DNA from: Streptomyces sp. NBC_00102
Lineage (GTDB): Bacteria > Actinomycetota > Actinomycetes > Streptomycetales > Streptomycetaceae
Reading direction: 5' to 3'
Length of the DNA: 64,000 nucleotides
Assembly: GCF_026343115.1 (NCBI RefSeq)
Contig: NZ_JAPEMC010000001.1
Location: forward strand, 2,604,001 to 2,668,000
Shown: in pieces, positions 30,117-40,446 of the stretch
Numbering within the stretch: position 1 is the stretch's first letter
How the letters are laid out: each line of letters starts with the position of its first letter
Notes under the pieces: generated by a model
Told to the model about the DNA's origin: nothing
What the model saw: only the letters and a program-made list of their open reading frames with translations
Databases searched by the model: none
Translations under genes and position numbers: made by a program

Positions 30117-30644
30117 ATGACGATCGCGCCTTCCTCCCACCCGGTGGTACGCCTGCGGGTCCCCACCGACGAGGACGCCCTGAGCTGGTACCGGACCTTC
30201 GACGACCCGGAGGTGATGGAGTTCCACGGCGGCCGGCGCGCGGAGTTCTCGGTGTACGAGGAGCTGACCGCGCGCCAGCGGCGTCACGACGCCGAACTCG
30301 GCTTCTGTCTCTGGACGCTGACCGACGAGGCCGGCGAAGTGCTGGGCTTCACGGGCGCGCAGCCGTGGCCGCACGCCACGTTCGGACCGGTCGGAGCGAT
30401 CGAGATCGGCTGGCGCCTGGGGCGCGCCGCCTGGGGAAACGGGTACGCCACCGTCGCCGCCCGCGCCACACTGGAACGGGTGCGGGCGGCGGGCGTCGAC
30501 GAGGTCGTGGCGATGATCGACTCGCGCAACCGCCGCTCGGTCGCGGTCGCCGAACGGCTGGGGATGCGCCTCGCCGAGTCGTACGAGATCACCACCGGGG
30601 TCCCGCGCACGGCGCTCTGCTACCGGCTGGGGCTGGGGGCCTGA
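30117..30644 (+). CDS. GNAT-family N-acetyltransferase
   Basis: A 175-residue acetyltransferase of the RimJ/RimL-like group. It begins at ATG 30117 after GAAGGG. The acetyl-CoA-binding region reads IEIGWRLGRAAWGNGYATVAA, and the late motif is NRRSVAVAERLGMRLAESYE. It is divergent from the flavoprotein gene and convergent with menG. The substrate (N-terminus, amine or antibiotic) cannot be inferred. Confidence 0.88.
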   Translation: MTIAPSSHPVVRLRVPTDEDALSWYRTFDDPEVMEFHGGRRAEFSVYEELTARQRRHDAELGFCLWTLTDEAGEVLGFTGAQPWPHATFGPVGAIEIGWRLGRAAWGNGYATVAARATLERVRAAGVDEVVAMIDSRNRRSVAVAERLGMRLAESYEITTGVPRTALCYRLGLGA

Positions 30645-30695
30645 AGGCTGCCCCCGTGCTTCAGGGGCGGGGCCGCGCGTGCTCGGGCGCGGCGC

Positions 30696-31388
30696 TCAGG
30701 CGCGTACGCCCCGGTGCAGCGCGACCACGCCGCCGGTGAGGTTGCGCCACGCGACGTCCGACCAGCCGGCCTTCTGCAGCAGGGTCGCGAGTCCGGCCTG
30801 GTCGGGCCAGGCGCGGATGGACTCGGCGAGGTAGACGTAGGCGTCCGGGTTGCTGCTCACCGCGATGGCGAGCGGCGGCAGCGCCTTCATCAGGTATTCC
30901 AGGTACACCGTGCGGAACGGCGTCCAGGTGGGCTGCGAGAACTCGCAGATCACGACCCGGCCGCCGGGCTTGGTGACCCGGTACAGCTCGCTCAGCGCGG
31001 CGTCGGTGTCCTGGATGTTGCGGAGCCCGAAGGAGATGGTGACCGCGTCGAAGGTCTCGTCCTTGAACGGGAGCTTCGTCCCGTCGCCCGCCGTGAACGG
31101 CATCCAGGGGTGGCGCTCCTTGCCGACCTTCAGCATGCCGATCGAGAAGTCGCAGGGGACGACGTAGGCGCCGGCCTGCGCGAACGGCTGCGACGAGGTG
31201 GCCGTACCGGCGGCCAGGTCCAGGATCTTCTGCCCCGGGCGCGCGTCGACCGCCTTGGCGACCTCCTTGCGCCAGAGCCGGGCCTGTCCGAGCGAGAGCA
31301 CGTCGTTGGTCAGGTCGTACCTTCGCGCCACGTCGTCGAACATCGAGGCGACTTCGTGCGGCTGCTTTTCCAGGGATGCTCGGGTCAC
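30696..31388 (-). CDS. menG: Demethylmenaquinone methyltransferase
   Basis: A 230-residue class I SAM methyltransferase of the UbiE/MenG family. SAM motif I reads [17 protein letters not shown], with family blocks [20 protein letters not shown] and [20 protein letters not shown]. It methylates demethylmenaquinone in the last ring step of menaquinone biosynthesis. The start is GTG at 31388 (V-T-R-A-S-L-E-K); the longer open frame to 31706 is low-complexity and overlaps the divergent sigma-factor promoter. Confidence 0.92.
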   Translation of the reverse strand: MTRASLEKQPHEVASMFDDVARRYDLTNDVLSLGQARLWRKEVAKAVDARPGQKILDLAAGTATSSQPFAQAGAYVVPCDFSIGMLKVGKERHPWMPFTAGDGTKLPFKDETFDAVTISFGLRNIQDTDAALSELYRVTKPGGRVVICEFSQPTWTPFRTVYLEYLMKALPPLAIAVSSNPDAYVYLAESIRAWPDQAGLATLLQKAGWSDVAWRNLTGGVVALHRGVRA

Positions 31389-31576
31389 CCACCCATTCAA
31401 GCAGCCCGTACCGACGGGGTTCGCGGGGGCCACCCGGGGTGGCGCGCCGGGCCGGTACGACCCGCCCGCGACGAGTTTCCACTTCCTCTCAACCTTTCTC
31501 CGGCGAGGGTGCTCAGAGAAGGGAGACAGGACGGACTGGACGGACAGGCCGTCCCGGAAGCAGGACGGGGGGACAG

Positions 31577-32104
31577 ATGGACACAGGACCGGGCCGGGAT
31601 TCGACCGACCCCATGAGTGCCAAAAGCTTCGAGGACTTCGCCCGCGTGAACCAACGCCGGCTGTACAGGACCGCCTACCTCCTCTGCGGCAACGCGGAGA
31701 ACGCACGGGACCTCACGCAGACGACGCTGGCCAAGCTGTTCCAGCACTGGCGCCGGGTGGGTGCGGCCGACTCGCCGCACGCCTACGCCAGGACCGTGCT
31801 GACGCGCACCTATCTCGCCGAGCGAAGACGGCGCATCCGTGACCTCCTCGCGCACACCCCGGTGGCTCCGCCCGCCGCCGACATCAGCCCTGAGCTGACG
31901 GTCACCCTTCTGTCCGCCCTGGCCGAACTGCCACCCCGGGCGCGGGCGATGGTCGTCCTTCGCTACTGGGAGGACCTGAGCGTGGAGACCGTCGCCTCAC
32001 TGATGCGGTGCAGCGAGTCCACCGTGAAGAGCCAGTGCTCCCGTTCTCTCGCCCGGCTGCGCGAGCAGCTCGGTGACGCCCGCACCTACACCGTCCAGGC
32101 CTGA
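31577..32104 (+). CDS. SigE-family (SigE group) ECF RNA polymerase sigma factor
   Basis: A 175-residue sigma factor with region 2 ([19 protein letters not shown], then [17 protein letters not shown]) and region 4 ([20 protein letters not shown], then [20 protein letters not shown]). This text matches the actinobacterial SigE-family group. The start at 31577 follows GGGGGG; M-S-A-K at 31613 is an alternative. The next gene, 18 bases on, encodes a membrane protein that may be its regulator. Confidence 0.88.
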   Translation: MDTGPGRDSTDPMSAKSFEDFARVNQRRLYRTAYLLCGNAENARDLTQTTLAKLFQHWRRVGAADSPHAYARTVLTRTYLAERRRRIRDLLAHTPVAPPAADISPELTVTLLSALAELPPRARAMVVLRYWEDLSVETVASLMRCSESTVKSQCSRSLARLREQLGDARTYTVQA

Positions 32105-32122
32105 AAGAAGAGGTGGAAAACC

Positions 32123-32974
32123 ATGCTGACCGATCCCACGGACGTCGAGCGGGAGATGGCCGATCTGCTGAGGTCCGTCATGGAGGAGGCCACGGGCCGG
32201 GCGCCGCTGCCGGGCGACCTGGTCGCCGGCGCCGTCGTCCAGGGCCGCAGACGCCGTGCCCGCCGCCAGGTGGCCCTCGGCGCAGGAGTGACGGCGGTGA
32301 TGGCCCTCGGCATCCTCGCCTCGACGTCTCCCTGGCCGGACGGCGGAACCACGCCCGCCGTCACGAACTCGGACCCCGACCTTCCCTTCACCGTCGACCC
32401 GGACATCCTGGCGGACGCCGAGCACGTCGACGGCCACGACCGCGAGCCGGTGCACGTGGAGCCCTCGCCCGGCGAGTTCTCCATGGCGGATCTGCCCGCC
32501 GCCGAACGCAAGATCCAAGTGGAGTTCCAGCAGGGGGTCGCCGAGGAGCTCGACGACATGCTCTACACCGTCGGCGAGGTGCACCCGGTCGACCTGCGCG
32601 TCAGCCAGTACCAACTCAAAACCGGGGAGTTCACCTTCCCCCTCACCTTCTCGGTCCGCCCCGCGGACGGGGAGAAGACGGGTGAACAGAAGTGCGAGGA
32701 CGTCCCCGCGAAACAGAGCACCTGCTACACGTTCATGATGCGAGGCGGCATATGGGGCACCGCGAGGACCGCCCCCGTCAACTCCGAGGACACCACGGGC
32801 GTGCGGATCAGCTTCACCTACCAGGACAATCTGGTCGACCTCTCCGTGGCGCCGGACGACGAGCACGGGAAGTCCTCGCCCGTCGCGGTCGAGAAGCTGC
32901 GCCAGATCGCGCAGGACGGCCGGATCACCCTATTGGTCCGGTACGCGGTCCAGCATCCGATGGAGGGGATGTGA
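32123..32974 (+). CDS. Single-pass membrane protein partner of the sigma factor
   Basis: A 283-residue protein of unrecognised family. An N-terminal cytoplasmic segment of about 50 residues ends in RRRRARR and is followed by one transmembrane helix (VALGAGVTAVMALGILA). The remaining 210 residues are extracytoplasmic and contain two cysteines that could pair (QKCEDVPAKQSTCYTF). Co-transcription 18 bases behind a SigE-family sigma suggests a membrane regulator, though no anti-sigma domain is recognised. Confidence 0.7.
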   Translation: MLTDPTDVEREMADLLRSVMEEATGRAPLPGDLVAGAVVQGRRRRARRQVALGAGVTAVMALGILASTSPWPDGGTTPAVTNSDPDLPFTVDPDILADAEHVDGHDREPVHVEPSPGEFSMADLPAAERKIQVEFQQGVAEELDDMLYTVGEVHPVDLRVSQYQLKTGEFTFPLTFSVRPADGEKTGEQKCEDVPAKQSTCYTFMMRGGIWGTARTAPVNSEDTTGVRISFTYQDNLVDLSVAPDDEHGKSSPVAVEKLRQIAQDGRITLLVRYAVQHPMEGM

Positions 32975-33029
32975 CGCGAGCAGAGACCGGGGCAAGGCCG
33001 CCCAACCTCAGCTCCGCCTCGCTTCCGTC

Positions 33030-33707
33030 TCAACGTCGCCGGTAGACCATCCGTCCCCCGAGGACGGTGACGACGCAGCAGGCCGCGCCCACCTCGAGAA
33101 GGGTCTCCTCGTCGGGGGCGTCGAAGACCGCGAAGTCCGCGGACCGGCTCTGGGCGTCGAACGGCGGGGCGTCGAGCGGCGGGGCGGCGAACGCCTCGGC
33201 TGCGGTACGACGCCAGGCGAGCGGGTCCAGAGAGATCCGCTCACCGGTCTCCTCGGCCGGGGCCCCGCCGAGGAGCCGCATCCCCGACCGCCGCACCGCG
33301 TCCGCCACCGCGGGCCGGCTGAACGGCCCCGCGACGGCGACGGTGCCGTGGGCGAGCATCCGCTGTACCCCGCGCCGCGCACTCGCTCCCCACCTGCTGT
33401 CGCTCATCTCCACGCCGTTCAGCCCGGCCCCGGTCAGGGGTTCGGTGCCGAGGGCGTCCGACTCCCGGGGGTCGGGGTGGTAGGCCCGTTCCAGCAGTGC
33501 GCTGCCCTGCGGCTGGACGAGCCCGGGCGTCAGCAGCCCGGGCCAGCGGCGCACCCGGGCCGTCGGATGCGCGGCGGCGAGTTCCTCGGACGGGCCGACG
33601 GCCGCGACGGCCCCGTCCCTGACGAGGAGCGCACCCCCGGCGACAGCCCGCTGCCCGGGGCCGGGCAGCAGCAGATCGGCGGCGTGAATCGTCAGCACGA
33701 AGAGCAC
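33030..33707 (-). CDS. Amidohydrolase-like protein lacking the metal-binding HxH motif
   Basis: A 225-residue protein with the N-terminal composite domain of amidohydrolases (HAADLLLPGPGQRAVAGGAL, then PGLLTPGLVQPQGSALLE). In active members TPG-lV is followed by a H-x-H metal pair; here it reads QPQ. The length is about half that of full amidohydrolases. It lies 61 bases downstream of mqnC on the same strand. The futalosine pathway includes an amidohydrolase-type step in some bacteria, but this protein appears catalytically dead, so a structural or regulatory role is possible. Confidence 0.6.
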   Translation of the reverse strand: MLFVLTIHAADLLLPGPGQRAVAGGALLVRDGAVAAVGPSEELAAAHPTARVRRWPGLLTPGLVQPQGSALLERAYHPDPRESDALGTEPLTGAGLNGVEMSDSRWGASARRGVQRMLAHGTVAVAGPFSRPAVADAVRRSGMRLLGGAPAEETGERISLDPLAWRRTAAEAFAAPPLDAPPFDAQSRSADFAVFDAPDEETLLEVGAACCVVTVLGGRMVYRRR

Positions 33708-33768
33708 CTGGCCCGGAGCGGTCGGGGAGAGAGGGAAGGAGGAGGCGATGCCGGACGGGGGTCGGCGC

Positions 33769-34968
33769 TCAGTTGGCGTCGAGGAGCTTCAGCTCGGGGT
33801 GGGCGGTACCGCCCGCGAGAGCGGTGGAGGAGATGTGCGAGACGACACGGTCGTCGACCGGGTCGAGCGCCGGGTCCTCGTGGACGACCAGGTGCTCGTA
33901 GGTGGTGGCGCGCTGCGCGGGCACCCGCCCCGCCTTGCGGATCAGGTCGATGATCTCCAGGCGGTTGGAGCGGTGCTTGGCACCGGCCGAGGAGACGACG
34001 TTCTCCTCCAGCATGATCGAGCCGAGGTCGTCCGCGCCGTAGTGCAGCGACAGTTGGCCGACCTCCTTGCCGGTGGTCAGCCAGGAGCCCTGGATGTGCG
34101 CGACGTTGTCGAGGAAGAGGCGCGCGATGGCGATCATGCGGAGGTACTCGAAGAGCGTCGCGTGCGTGCGGCCCTTCAGGTGGTTGTTCTCCGGCTGGTA
34201 GGTGTACGGGATGAAGGCGCGGAAACCGCCCGTACGGTCCTGCACGTCACGGATCATGCGGAGGTGTTCGATGCGCTCGGCGTTGGTCTCGCCGGTGCCC
34301 ATCAGCATGGTGGAGGTGGACTCGACACCGAGGTTGTGCGCGATCTCCATGATCTCCAGCCAGCGCTCACCGGACTCCTTCAGCGGAGCGATGGCCTTGC
34401 GCGGTCGGGCCGGCAGGAGTTCGGCACCGGCACCGGCGAAGGAGTCGAGACCGGCGGCGTGGATGCGCCGGATCGCCTCTTCGGCGGACACCTTGGAGAT
34501 CCGGGCCATGTGCTCGATCTCGGAGGCACCCAGCGAATGGATCACCAGCTGCGGGAACGCCTTCTTGATGGCGGAGAAGTGCTCCTCGTAGTACTCCACG
34601 CCGTAGTCCGGGTGGTGGCCGCCCTGGAACATGATCTGGGTGCCGCCCAGCTCGACGGTCTCCGCGCAGCGGCGCAGGATGTCGTCGAGGTCGCGGGACC
34701 AGCCCTTGGCGGTGTCCTTCGGCGCGGCGTAGAAGGCACAGAACTTGCACGCCGTGACGCACACGTTGGTGTAGTTGATGTTGCGCTCGATGATGTACGT
34801 CGCGATGTGCTCCGTACCCGCGTAGCGGCGGCGGCGCACGGCGTCGGCCGCTGCTCCGAGCGCGTGCAGCGGTGCCGACCGGTACAGGTCGAGCGCCTCC
34901 TCCGCGGAGATCCGCCCGCCTTCGGCGGCGCGGTCGAGGATGGGCTGAAGGTCGGCCTTCTCGATCAC
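33769..34968 (-). CDS. mqnC: Cyclic dehypoxanthinyl futalosine synthase (radical SAM)
   Basis: A 399-residue radical SAM enzyme of the futalosine menaquinone pathway that cyclises dehypoxanthine futalosine. The 4Fe-4S/SAM motif CVTACKFCAFY (CxxxCxxC) sits near residue 70. Family text includes IMFQGGHHPDYGVEYYEEHF, HSLGASEIEHMARIS and YTYQPENNHLKG. The GTG start at 34968 follows AAAGGTGA. Together with mqnA it shows that this organism uses the futalosine route. Confidence 0.95.
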   Translation of the reverse strand: MIEKADLQPILDRAAEGGRISAEEALDLYRSAPLHALGAAADAVRRRRYAGTEHIATYIIERNINYTNVCVTACKFCAFYAAPKDTAKGWSRDLDDILRRCAETVELGGTQIMFQGGHHPDYGVEYYEEHFSAIKKAFPQLVIHSLGASEIEHMARISKVSAEEAIRRIHAAGLDSFAGAGAELLPARPRKAIAPLKESGERWLEIMEIAHNLGVESTSTMLMGTGETNAERIEHLRMIRDVQDRTGGFRAFIPYTYQPENNHLKGRTHATLFEYLRMIAIARLFLDNVAHIQGSWLTTGKEVGQLSLHYGADDLGSIMLEENVVSSAGAKHRSNRLEIIDLIRKAGRVPAQRATTYEHLVVHEDPALDPVDDRVVSHISSTALAGGTAHPELKLLDAN

Positions 34969-35040
34969 CGGGCTGTCACCTTTCGGCGGTGTTTCGACGG
35001 TTCCACGGACCGAATCAGCCTACGCCAGCCCCTGCCGCGT

Positions 35041-36978
35041 TCAGCCGCCGGACCGGGTCAGCGTGCCGGTGGGAAGTCCGGCGGCCTCTTCGTACGACCG
35101 GTAGACGAGGGTTCCGTCCTTGTTCAGGGTGAACGTCAGTTCCGCGTCCGCCCCGGTGCAGAACAGGCTCGCGGAGCTGTCGGGAACCGAGCGCTCATGG
35201 ATCTTCAGCACCTTCGCGGTGCTGCCTGAGGAGAGCGTCCCGATGCTGGAGCAGGAGACTTGCGAACCGAGGTAGCTGATCGACTGGGTCATCCGTACGA
35301 CGTCCTGGTCCTTCTTCCCCGGGGTGAAGACGGCGGTGAGGGTGCCGTGGGAGGCGCCGGAGCGTTCGAGGGTCGGCCCGGACCAGGTCCCCACGAACGC
35401 CTTCGGCAGTGCGGCGATCTCGTCGTCCCCTCCGCCGCCGCTCCCTTCGCCGTCTCCGGGGTCGTCGTCGCCGGGGGCGGGCGGGGAGGAGGAGGTGCCG
35501 CCGGACGGCGTTGCCGAGCCGGTACCGGCCGAGGCACCGGTGGGCGAGTCCGTGGGCGCGGAGGGGGAGGTGGAGGGCGGCGAGGCGGCGCTGTCGGTGC
35601 TGCGCTTACTGGCTTCACCGGAACTGCCCCAGGGCAACAGGTCACCGAGCATGCCCGACGTCAGGCCCACCACGGCCAGCGCACCCGCGACGGCCAGCGC
35701 GACGGTGCAGCTCACCCTCCGCCCCGGACGGGCCCCGGGCCGTTGCTCGGGGAGCCTGTCGGCGCTCATGGAGACGGAGAACCGCGGTCCGTGGGGGGCG
35801 TGGGGCGAATCCGAGGGCGAGCGCTCTCCGGGCCGGTCGGCCGGCAGCGGGATCGGCGGGCCGAAGACCCCGAGGGCGCCCACGGACTGGACGTCGGCGG
35901 ACCGGGATTCGGAGGACGGCGCACCGAAGGACCCGGCTTCGGAGGAGTGGGCGCTCGCCTTCGCTTCGCTGCTGCCGTCCTCGGGTGCCGCCGTACGGTC
36001 CTCGCCGCCTCGCACGTCGGCCGGACGCGCGTCGAGCGAGGCGCTGCTGAAGGGGACGGGGCCCGAGAGCACCGGGCCCTCCTGGGGTTCGAGGTCGAGC
36101 AGGGCCACGGCGTCCCGGCTCACCTCATGGACGAGCTCGGACGGCAGCCAGCCCGCCGCCACCAGCGCGGCCGCACCGCCGGGGGCGAGTGCACCGGCGA
36201 CGGCGGACGGGGTGGGGCGCGCAGCCGGGTCCTTCGCCAGGCACGCGGCGATCAGGTCCCTCAGCCCGCCCCTGAGATCGCCCAGTTCGGGTTCCTCGTG
36301 GACGACCTTGTAGAGGAGCACGGCGGAGGAGTCGCCGGGGAAGGGCGCGGAGCCGGTGGCGGCGTACGCGAGGACCGCGCCGAGCGAGAACACGTCGGCC
36401 GCGCCGGAGATGTCGCTGCCCCTGATCTGCTCGGGCGCCATGTAGCCCGGCGAACCCACCGATACCCCGGTGGACGTGAGCGAGACGGTGGCGCCGAGGG
36501 CCCTGGCGATACCGAAGTCGATGAGCCGGGGGCCGTCGAGCGCGAGGAGGACGTTGGAGGGCTTCACGTCCCGGTGGACGATGTCCTGCTCGTGCACGGC
36601 GCCCAGTGCCTCCGCGAGGCCGCCGCCCAGTGCCCGTACCGCCCGTTCGGGCAGTGCGCCGTGACGGGTCACCGCATGCGCGAGGGAGGGCCCCGCCACG
36701 TATCCGGTAGCCACCCACGGCACCGGCGCGTCGGGGTCCGCGTCCAGCACCGGAGCGGTCCACCTGGCCCCGACGCGCCGGGCGGACTCCACCTCGCGCC
36801 GGAACCGGGCCCGGAACTGCTCGTCCAGGGCGAAGTGCGGGTGCACCACCTTCACCGCGACCGTCCGGCCACCCGCGCTCCGCCCCAGGTAGACCCGCCC
36901 CATGCCGCCCGCACCGAGCCTGCCGAGCAGTCGGTAGGCGCCGATGGTGCGCGGTTCGCCGGCTTCCAGCGGCTGCAT
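35041..36978 (-). CDS. Receptor-type Ser/Thr protein kinase (Pkn family)
   Basis: A 645-residue kinase. The Hanks-type domain (residues about 12-270) has the P-loop LGRLGAGGMGRVYLG, Lys in TVAVKVVHPHF, catalytic loop HRDVKPSNVLL and DFGIARALG. A Pro/Ser/Glu-rich linker, one transmembrane helix (CTVALAVAGALAVVGLTSG, about residues 405-430) and an extracellular region of about 215 residues follow. The outer domain (FVGTWSGPTLERSG to the end) looks like a small beta-rich sensor, with cysteines in SQVSCSSIG and SLFCTGAD. The start at 36978 follows GGGGAG. Confidence 0.88.
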   Translation of the reverse strand: MQPLEAGEPRTIGAYRLLGRLGAGGMGRVYLGRSAGGRTVAVKVVHPHFALDEQFRARFRREVESARRVGARWTAPVLDADPDAPVPWVATGYVAGPSLAHAVTRHGALPERAVRALGGGLAEALGAVHEQDIVHRDVKPSNVLLALDGPRLIDFGIARALGATVSLTSTGVSVGSPGYMAPEQIRGSDISGAADVFSLGAVLAYAATGSAPFPGDSSAVLLYKVVHEEPELGDLRGGLRDLIAACLAKDPAARPTPSAVAGALAPGGAAALVAAGWLPSELVHEVSRDAVALLDLEPQEGPVLSGPVPFSSASLDARPADVRGGEDRTAAPEDGSSEAKASAHSSEAGSFGAPSSESRSADVQSVGALGVFGPPIPLPADRPGERSPSDSPHAPHGPRFSVSMSADRLPEQRPGARPGRRVSCTVALAVAGALAVVGLTSGMLGDLLPWGSSGEASKRSTDSAASPPSTSPSAPTDSPTGASAGTGSATPSGGTSSSPPAPGDDDPGDGEGSGGGGDDEIAALPKAFVGTWSGPTLERSGASHGTLTAVFTPGKKDQDVVRMTQSISYLGSQVSCSSIGTLSSGSTAKVLKIHERSVPDSSASLFCTGADAELTFTLNKDGTLVYRSYEEAAGLPTGTLTRSGG

Positions 36979-37920
36979 GGCGACTCCCCTGTGAAGCGAC
37001 TGGACCTCGACCGAAGCGTAAGGGCTGCCCGCTGCCCGGTCCCGGGAAACGGTCCACCTATTCCCTTCCGCCGGAAAGGGCGTGACGCGATGGGCGACGA
37101 CAGGTAGCGGAATGAGGCATTCCGAATACACCCTCTCCCTGCCCCCGCACCCCCTCCCCGCCCCTCCTCCTTCCACTCTCCACCGCCGGGGAAAGCCCCG
37201 ACGGACATACGAAAGGCGCGGACACGAGAACCGCGGAGTTACCGACGGGCGGAGAGCACATGAGCGGAAAGAGAAGCCCGAGGAACAAGGAACACGGAAC
37301 GCGGAGAAGGAAGACCAGGGCCGGAGAGAAAAACGGCCGGAAGGAATAGGGGAGGAGAAATCAGGAGTAGCCGGGAGAGAACGCCGACGACAGCGAGCGA
37401 ACGGCAATTCGTTGGTGCGCACACCAAAAGATCCCGCACTCCGGTCATCGCCATCAGGACGCGCAGAGGAGGCGCGAAGACACGGGAGGAGGCGCCACCG
37501 ACGGGAGACCCGCGATCTCTTCGCGCATGGCCGCCCCCTCGTGTTCCACCTTCGCGCCATCCGCCCCGATGCCGGTACGCAAACGGCTCACGCGGAAACG
37601 GGCTAGCCGGAAGAAAAACACCAAAGGGCGTGAAAGCCGGGAAGCGAAAGAAAGGGGCGAGGAGCTGGCGAAAAACGCGAAGAGGGAGGAACGGATCGCC
37701 GAGGACGGGACGTCGCGAGGGGAAGGCTCAGGCGTCTGCGCACATGGCCGTCGGCACCGCACGCCGAAGCGGCCGCCCGGGCACCTCGGGGGCGCGGCCC
37801 GCGGACACCCTCGGGTTGCCCCGGGTACGGCACGGACCCGTGCCGTCAGGCGCGCGTTCGGGCCGGGGCAGGCGCGCAGCCCCTCGGAGATGCGCATCCC
37901 TGGCCCCGGAGACACCCGCC

Positions 37921-38021
37921 AGGCACGGGGACGGGCACGAGCACGGGCACGGGCACGAGCACAGGTATGGGCGCGAGCACGAGCGCGAGCACAGGTACGG
38001 GCACGAGCACGGGTACGGGGA
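37921..38021. repeat. GGGCAC/GAGCAC hexamer tract
   Basis: About 16 imperfect 6-bp units alternate GGGCAC, GAGCAC, GCGCGA and GGTACG in non-coding DNA. It lies 190 bases beyond the mqnA stop. Confidence 0.8.
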
Positions 38022-38049
38022 GGCCCAGCCACTACCCGGCCGGGCCGGC

Positions 38050-38117
38050 ACCGCCCGCCCGCCGCACCGCCCGCCGCACCGCCCGCCGCACCGCCCGCCG
38101 CACCGCCCGCCCGCCGC
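38050..38117. repeat. 12-bp tandem repeat (CCGCCGCACCGC)
   Basis: Four to five near-perfect copies of a 12-bp unit built from CCGCACCGCCCG in non-coding DNA, close behind the hexamer tract and about 90 bases beyond the mqnA stop. Confidence 0.85.
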
Positions 38118-38207
38118 AGCACCCGGCGTCGGCCACGGCGGGCCGGGGCAGGGAGGGGACAGGGTGGGACAGGCAGGCAGGGGGACAGCCGGACGGGGGA
38201 GAGGGGG

Positions 38208-39095
<888 letters not shown>

Positions 39096-39264
39096 CTAGA
39101 CCTGCGGCCGGAGGACAGCACCACCGGGGCAACACCCGAGGTCGGACCGAGGTCGCACCCGAGGCCGGAGCGGCGGAGGTCCGGAGCCGGCTCGGCCCCG
39201 GACCTCCGCCGGTCCTGGACGTCCGCCGGCTCACCTCCCCCCTGTACGACCCATCGATCCCCCT

Positions 39265-39343
39265 CATCCGACCCGTCCGGCACATCCGACCCGTCCGGCA
39301 CATCCGGCTCATCCAGCCCATCCGGCCCATCCGACCCGTCCGG
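39265..39343. repeat. 18-bp/9-bp minisatellite near mqnA
   Basis: Two exact 18-bp units beginning CATCCGACCCGTCCGG, then several degenerate half-units ending near 39343. Non-coding. Confidence 0.85.
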
Positions 39344-39741
39344 CCAGGGCAGCCCCCCGCGCGGTGATCGCACGCCCTGCACCGCACCTCCGGTCACCTC
39401 CGCCCGCCGGCACCTGCCGGACGGGCGCTCCCCTCGCCTCACCTCCCTCCATCCGCTCTCCATCCGCTCTCTGCCCGCCCCCTGCTGACCCCTCCCTCGC
39501 CCTCTCCCCGCACCACCCCTTCCGCGCCCCCTCACGCCCCTCCCGGCCACCCCTTCCGCGCCCCCTCCGCACGCCCTCCGTGCGGGCCGTCCCGGAGCCC
39601 CCGCACACCCGCCACCCGGCCCGCCGGCCACCTATCGGACCGCCCAATCAAACATTCGAGTGAAGTGATCTTTCCCTCTACCGCTCCCCAGAGGCTGCGT
39701 GCTAGGCTCGCCCGCAAGTTGCAGTTTGGTTTCCCTTGCAG

Positions 39742-39780
39742 TACAAAGCCTGCGGAGCATGTAACCCGCAGGCTTTTGTA
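39742..39780 (+). promoter_or_regulatory. Stable hairpin in the 5' leader of the cold-shock gene
   Basis: TACAAAGCCTGCGG (39742-39755) pairs with CCGCAGGCTTTTGTA (39766-39780), giving a 14-bp stem with one bulge and a 10-base loop, 60 bases before the start codon. The 3' arm ends in TTTTG, so it could act as an attenuator or as a temperature-sensitive leader structure like those of other csp mRNAs. Confidence 0.6.
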
Positions 39781-39840
39781 GTTTTCAGACTTCTTTGCAG
39801 GTTCTGGAGCAGGGCAACCCTTTGGCCCAAGGAGGGCTTT

Positions 39841-40044
39841 ATGGCTACCGGAACCGTCAAGTGGTTCAACGCTGAAAAGGGCTTCGGCTTCATCGCCCAG
39901 GACGGCGGCGGCCCGGATGTCTTCGTTCACTACTCCGCGATCAACGCGTCCGGGTTCCGCTCCCTCGAGGAGAACCAGGTCGTGAACTTCGACGTCACTC
40001 AGGGTCCGAAGGGCCCGCAGGCTGAGAACGTCACCCCGGCCTAG
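39841..40044 (+). CDS. CspA-family cold-shock protein
   Basis: A 67-residue single-stranded nucleic-acid-binding protein. RNP1 is KGFGFIAQ and RNP2 is VFVHYSAI, with the usual [18 protein letters not shown] start. It begins at 39841 after AAGGAGG. The long leader and strong terminator fit a highly expressed, post-transcriptionally controlled gene. The adjacency mqnA-csp is also known in S. coelicolor. Confidence 0.97.
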   Translation: MATGTVKWFNAEKGFGFIAQDGGGPDVFVHYSAINASGFRSLEENQVVNFDVTQGPKGPQAENVTPA

Positions 40045-40085
40045 TTGCCCGGGTCGGTCGATCGCGGCCGGCATGCAGTACCCAA

Positions 40086-40121
40086 GGAGCCCCGCCCTTG
40101 CTTCGGCAAGGGCGGGGCTCC
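40086..40121 (+). terminator. 16-bp hairpin terminator with TTCG loop
   Basis: Perfect stem GGAGCCCCGCCCTTGC / GCAAGGGCGGGGCTCC closed by a TTCG tetraloop, followed by TGCCTTT. It starts 41 bases after the cold-shock gene's stop. Confidence 0.9.
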
Positions 40122-40244
40122 TGCCTTTACCCGTGCAGATGCTCGCGCCCGCAGTCCGCGCCGCATTTCCTTTACGGTTGTCGCCCCGCCGCATTCTCCG
40201 GCCCCGACTCCCCACGTGCCGCATGCGGTTCCGCACCCGCCTTA

Positions 40245-40404
40245 GGGCTGTCCCGCAGTTCCTGGTGGGTGCGCGACGACAGCTACGGCACCTCGCCGCG
40301 TTGTCGGAACGTCCCCATACATCCAGTATGCGAACGCTCCTCCGCCTTGCGATGCACCGCATCCGACGCCGCGCACTGATCCACCACGAATTGCGGGACA
40401 GCCC
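40245..40404. mobile_element. 160-bp MITE-like element
   Basis: A non-coding block bounded by inverted repeats. The left end reads GGGCTGTCCCGCAGTTC and the right end, reverse-complemented, GGGCTGTCCCGCAATTCG, continuing to a shared TGGTGG. It has no coding capacity. It sits between the csp terminator and the MerR gene, with its right end 43 bases from the MerR start. It resembles non-autonomous miniature elements; the parent transposase is not in the window and no clear target duplication is seen. Confidence 0.6.
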
Positions 40405-40446
40405 TTTGACTCTCACACCGTGTGAAGCCGTGAACTCGGAGACATC

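Larger units (their letters stand above)
36979..38207. other. 1.2-kb intergenic region between kinase and mqnA
   Basis: No gene is supported. About 37190-37720 is strikingly purine-rich on the plus strand (GGAGAA/GAAAGG-like text). At 37108-37124 an inverted repeat CGGAATG-AGG-CATTCCG lies in the kinase upstream region. Two simple tandem-repeat tracts occupy 37921-38021 and 38050-38117. Long open frames across it are Arg/Ala- or Pro-rich shadows with no ribosome site. Confidence 0.6.
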
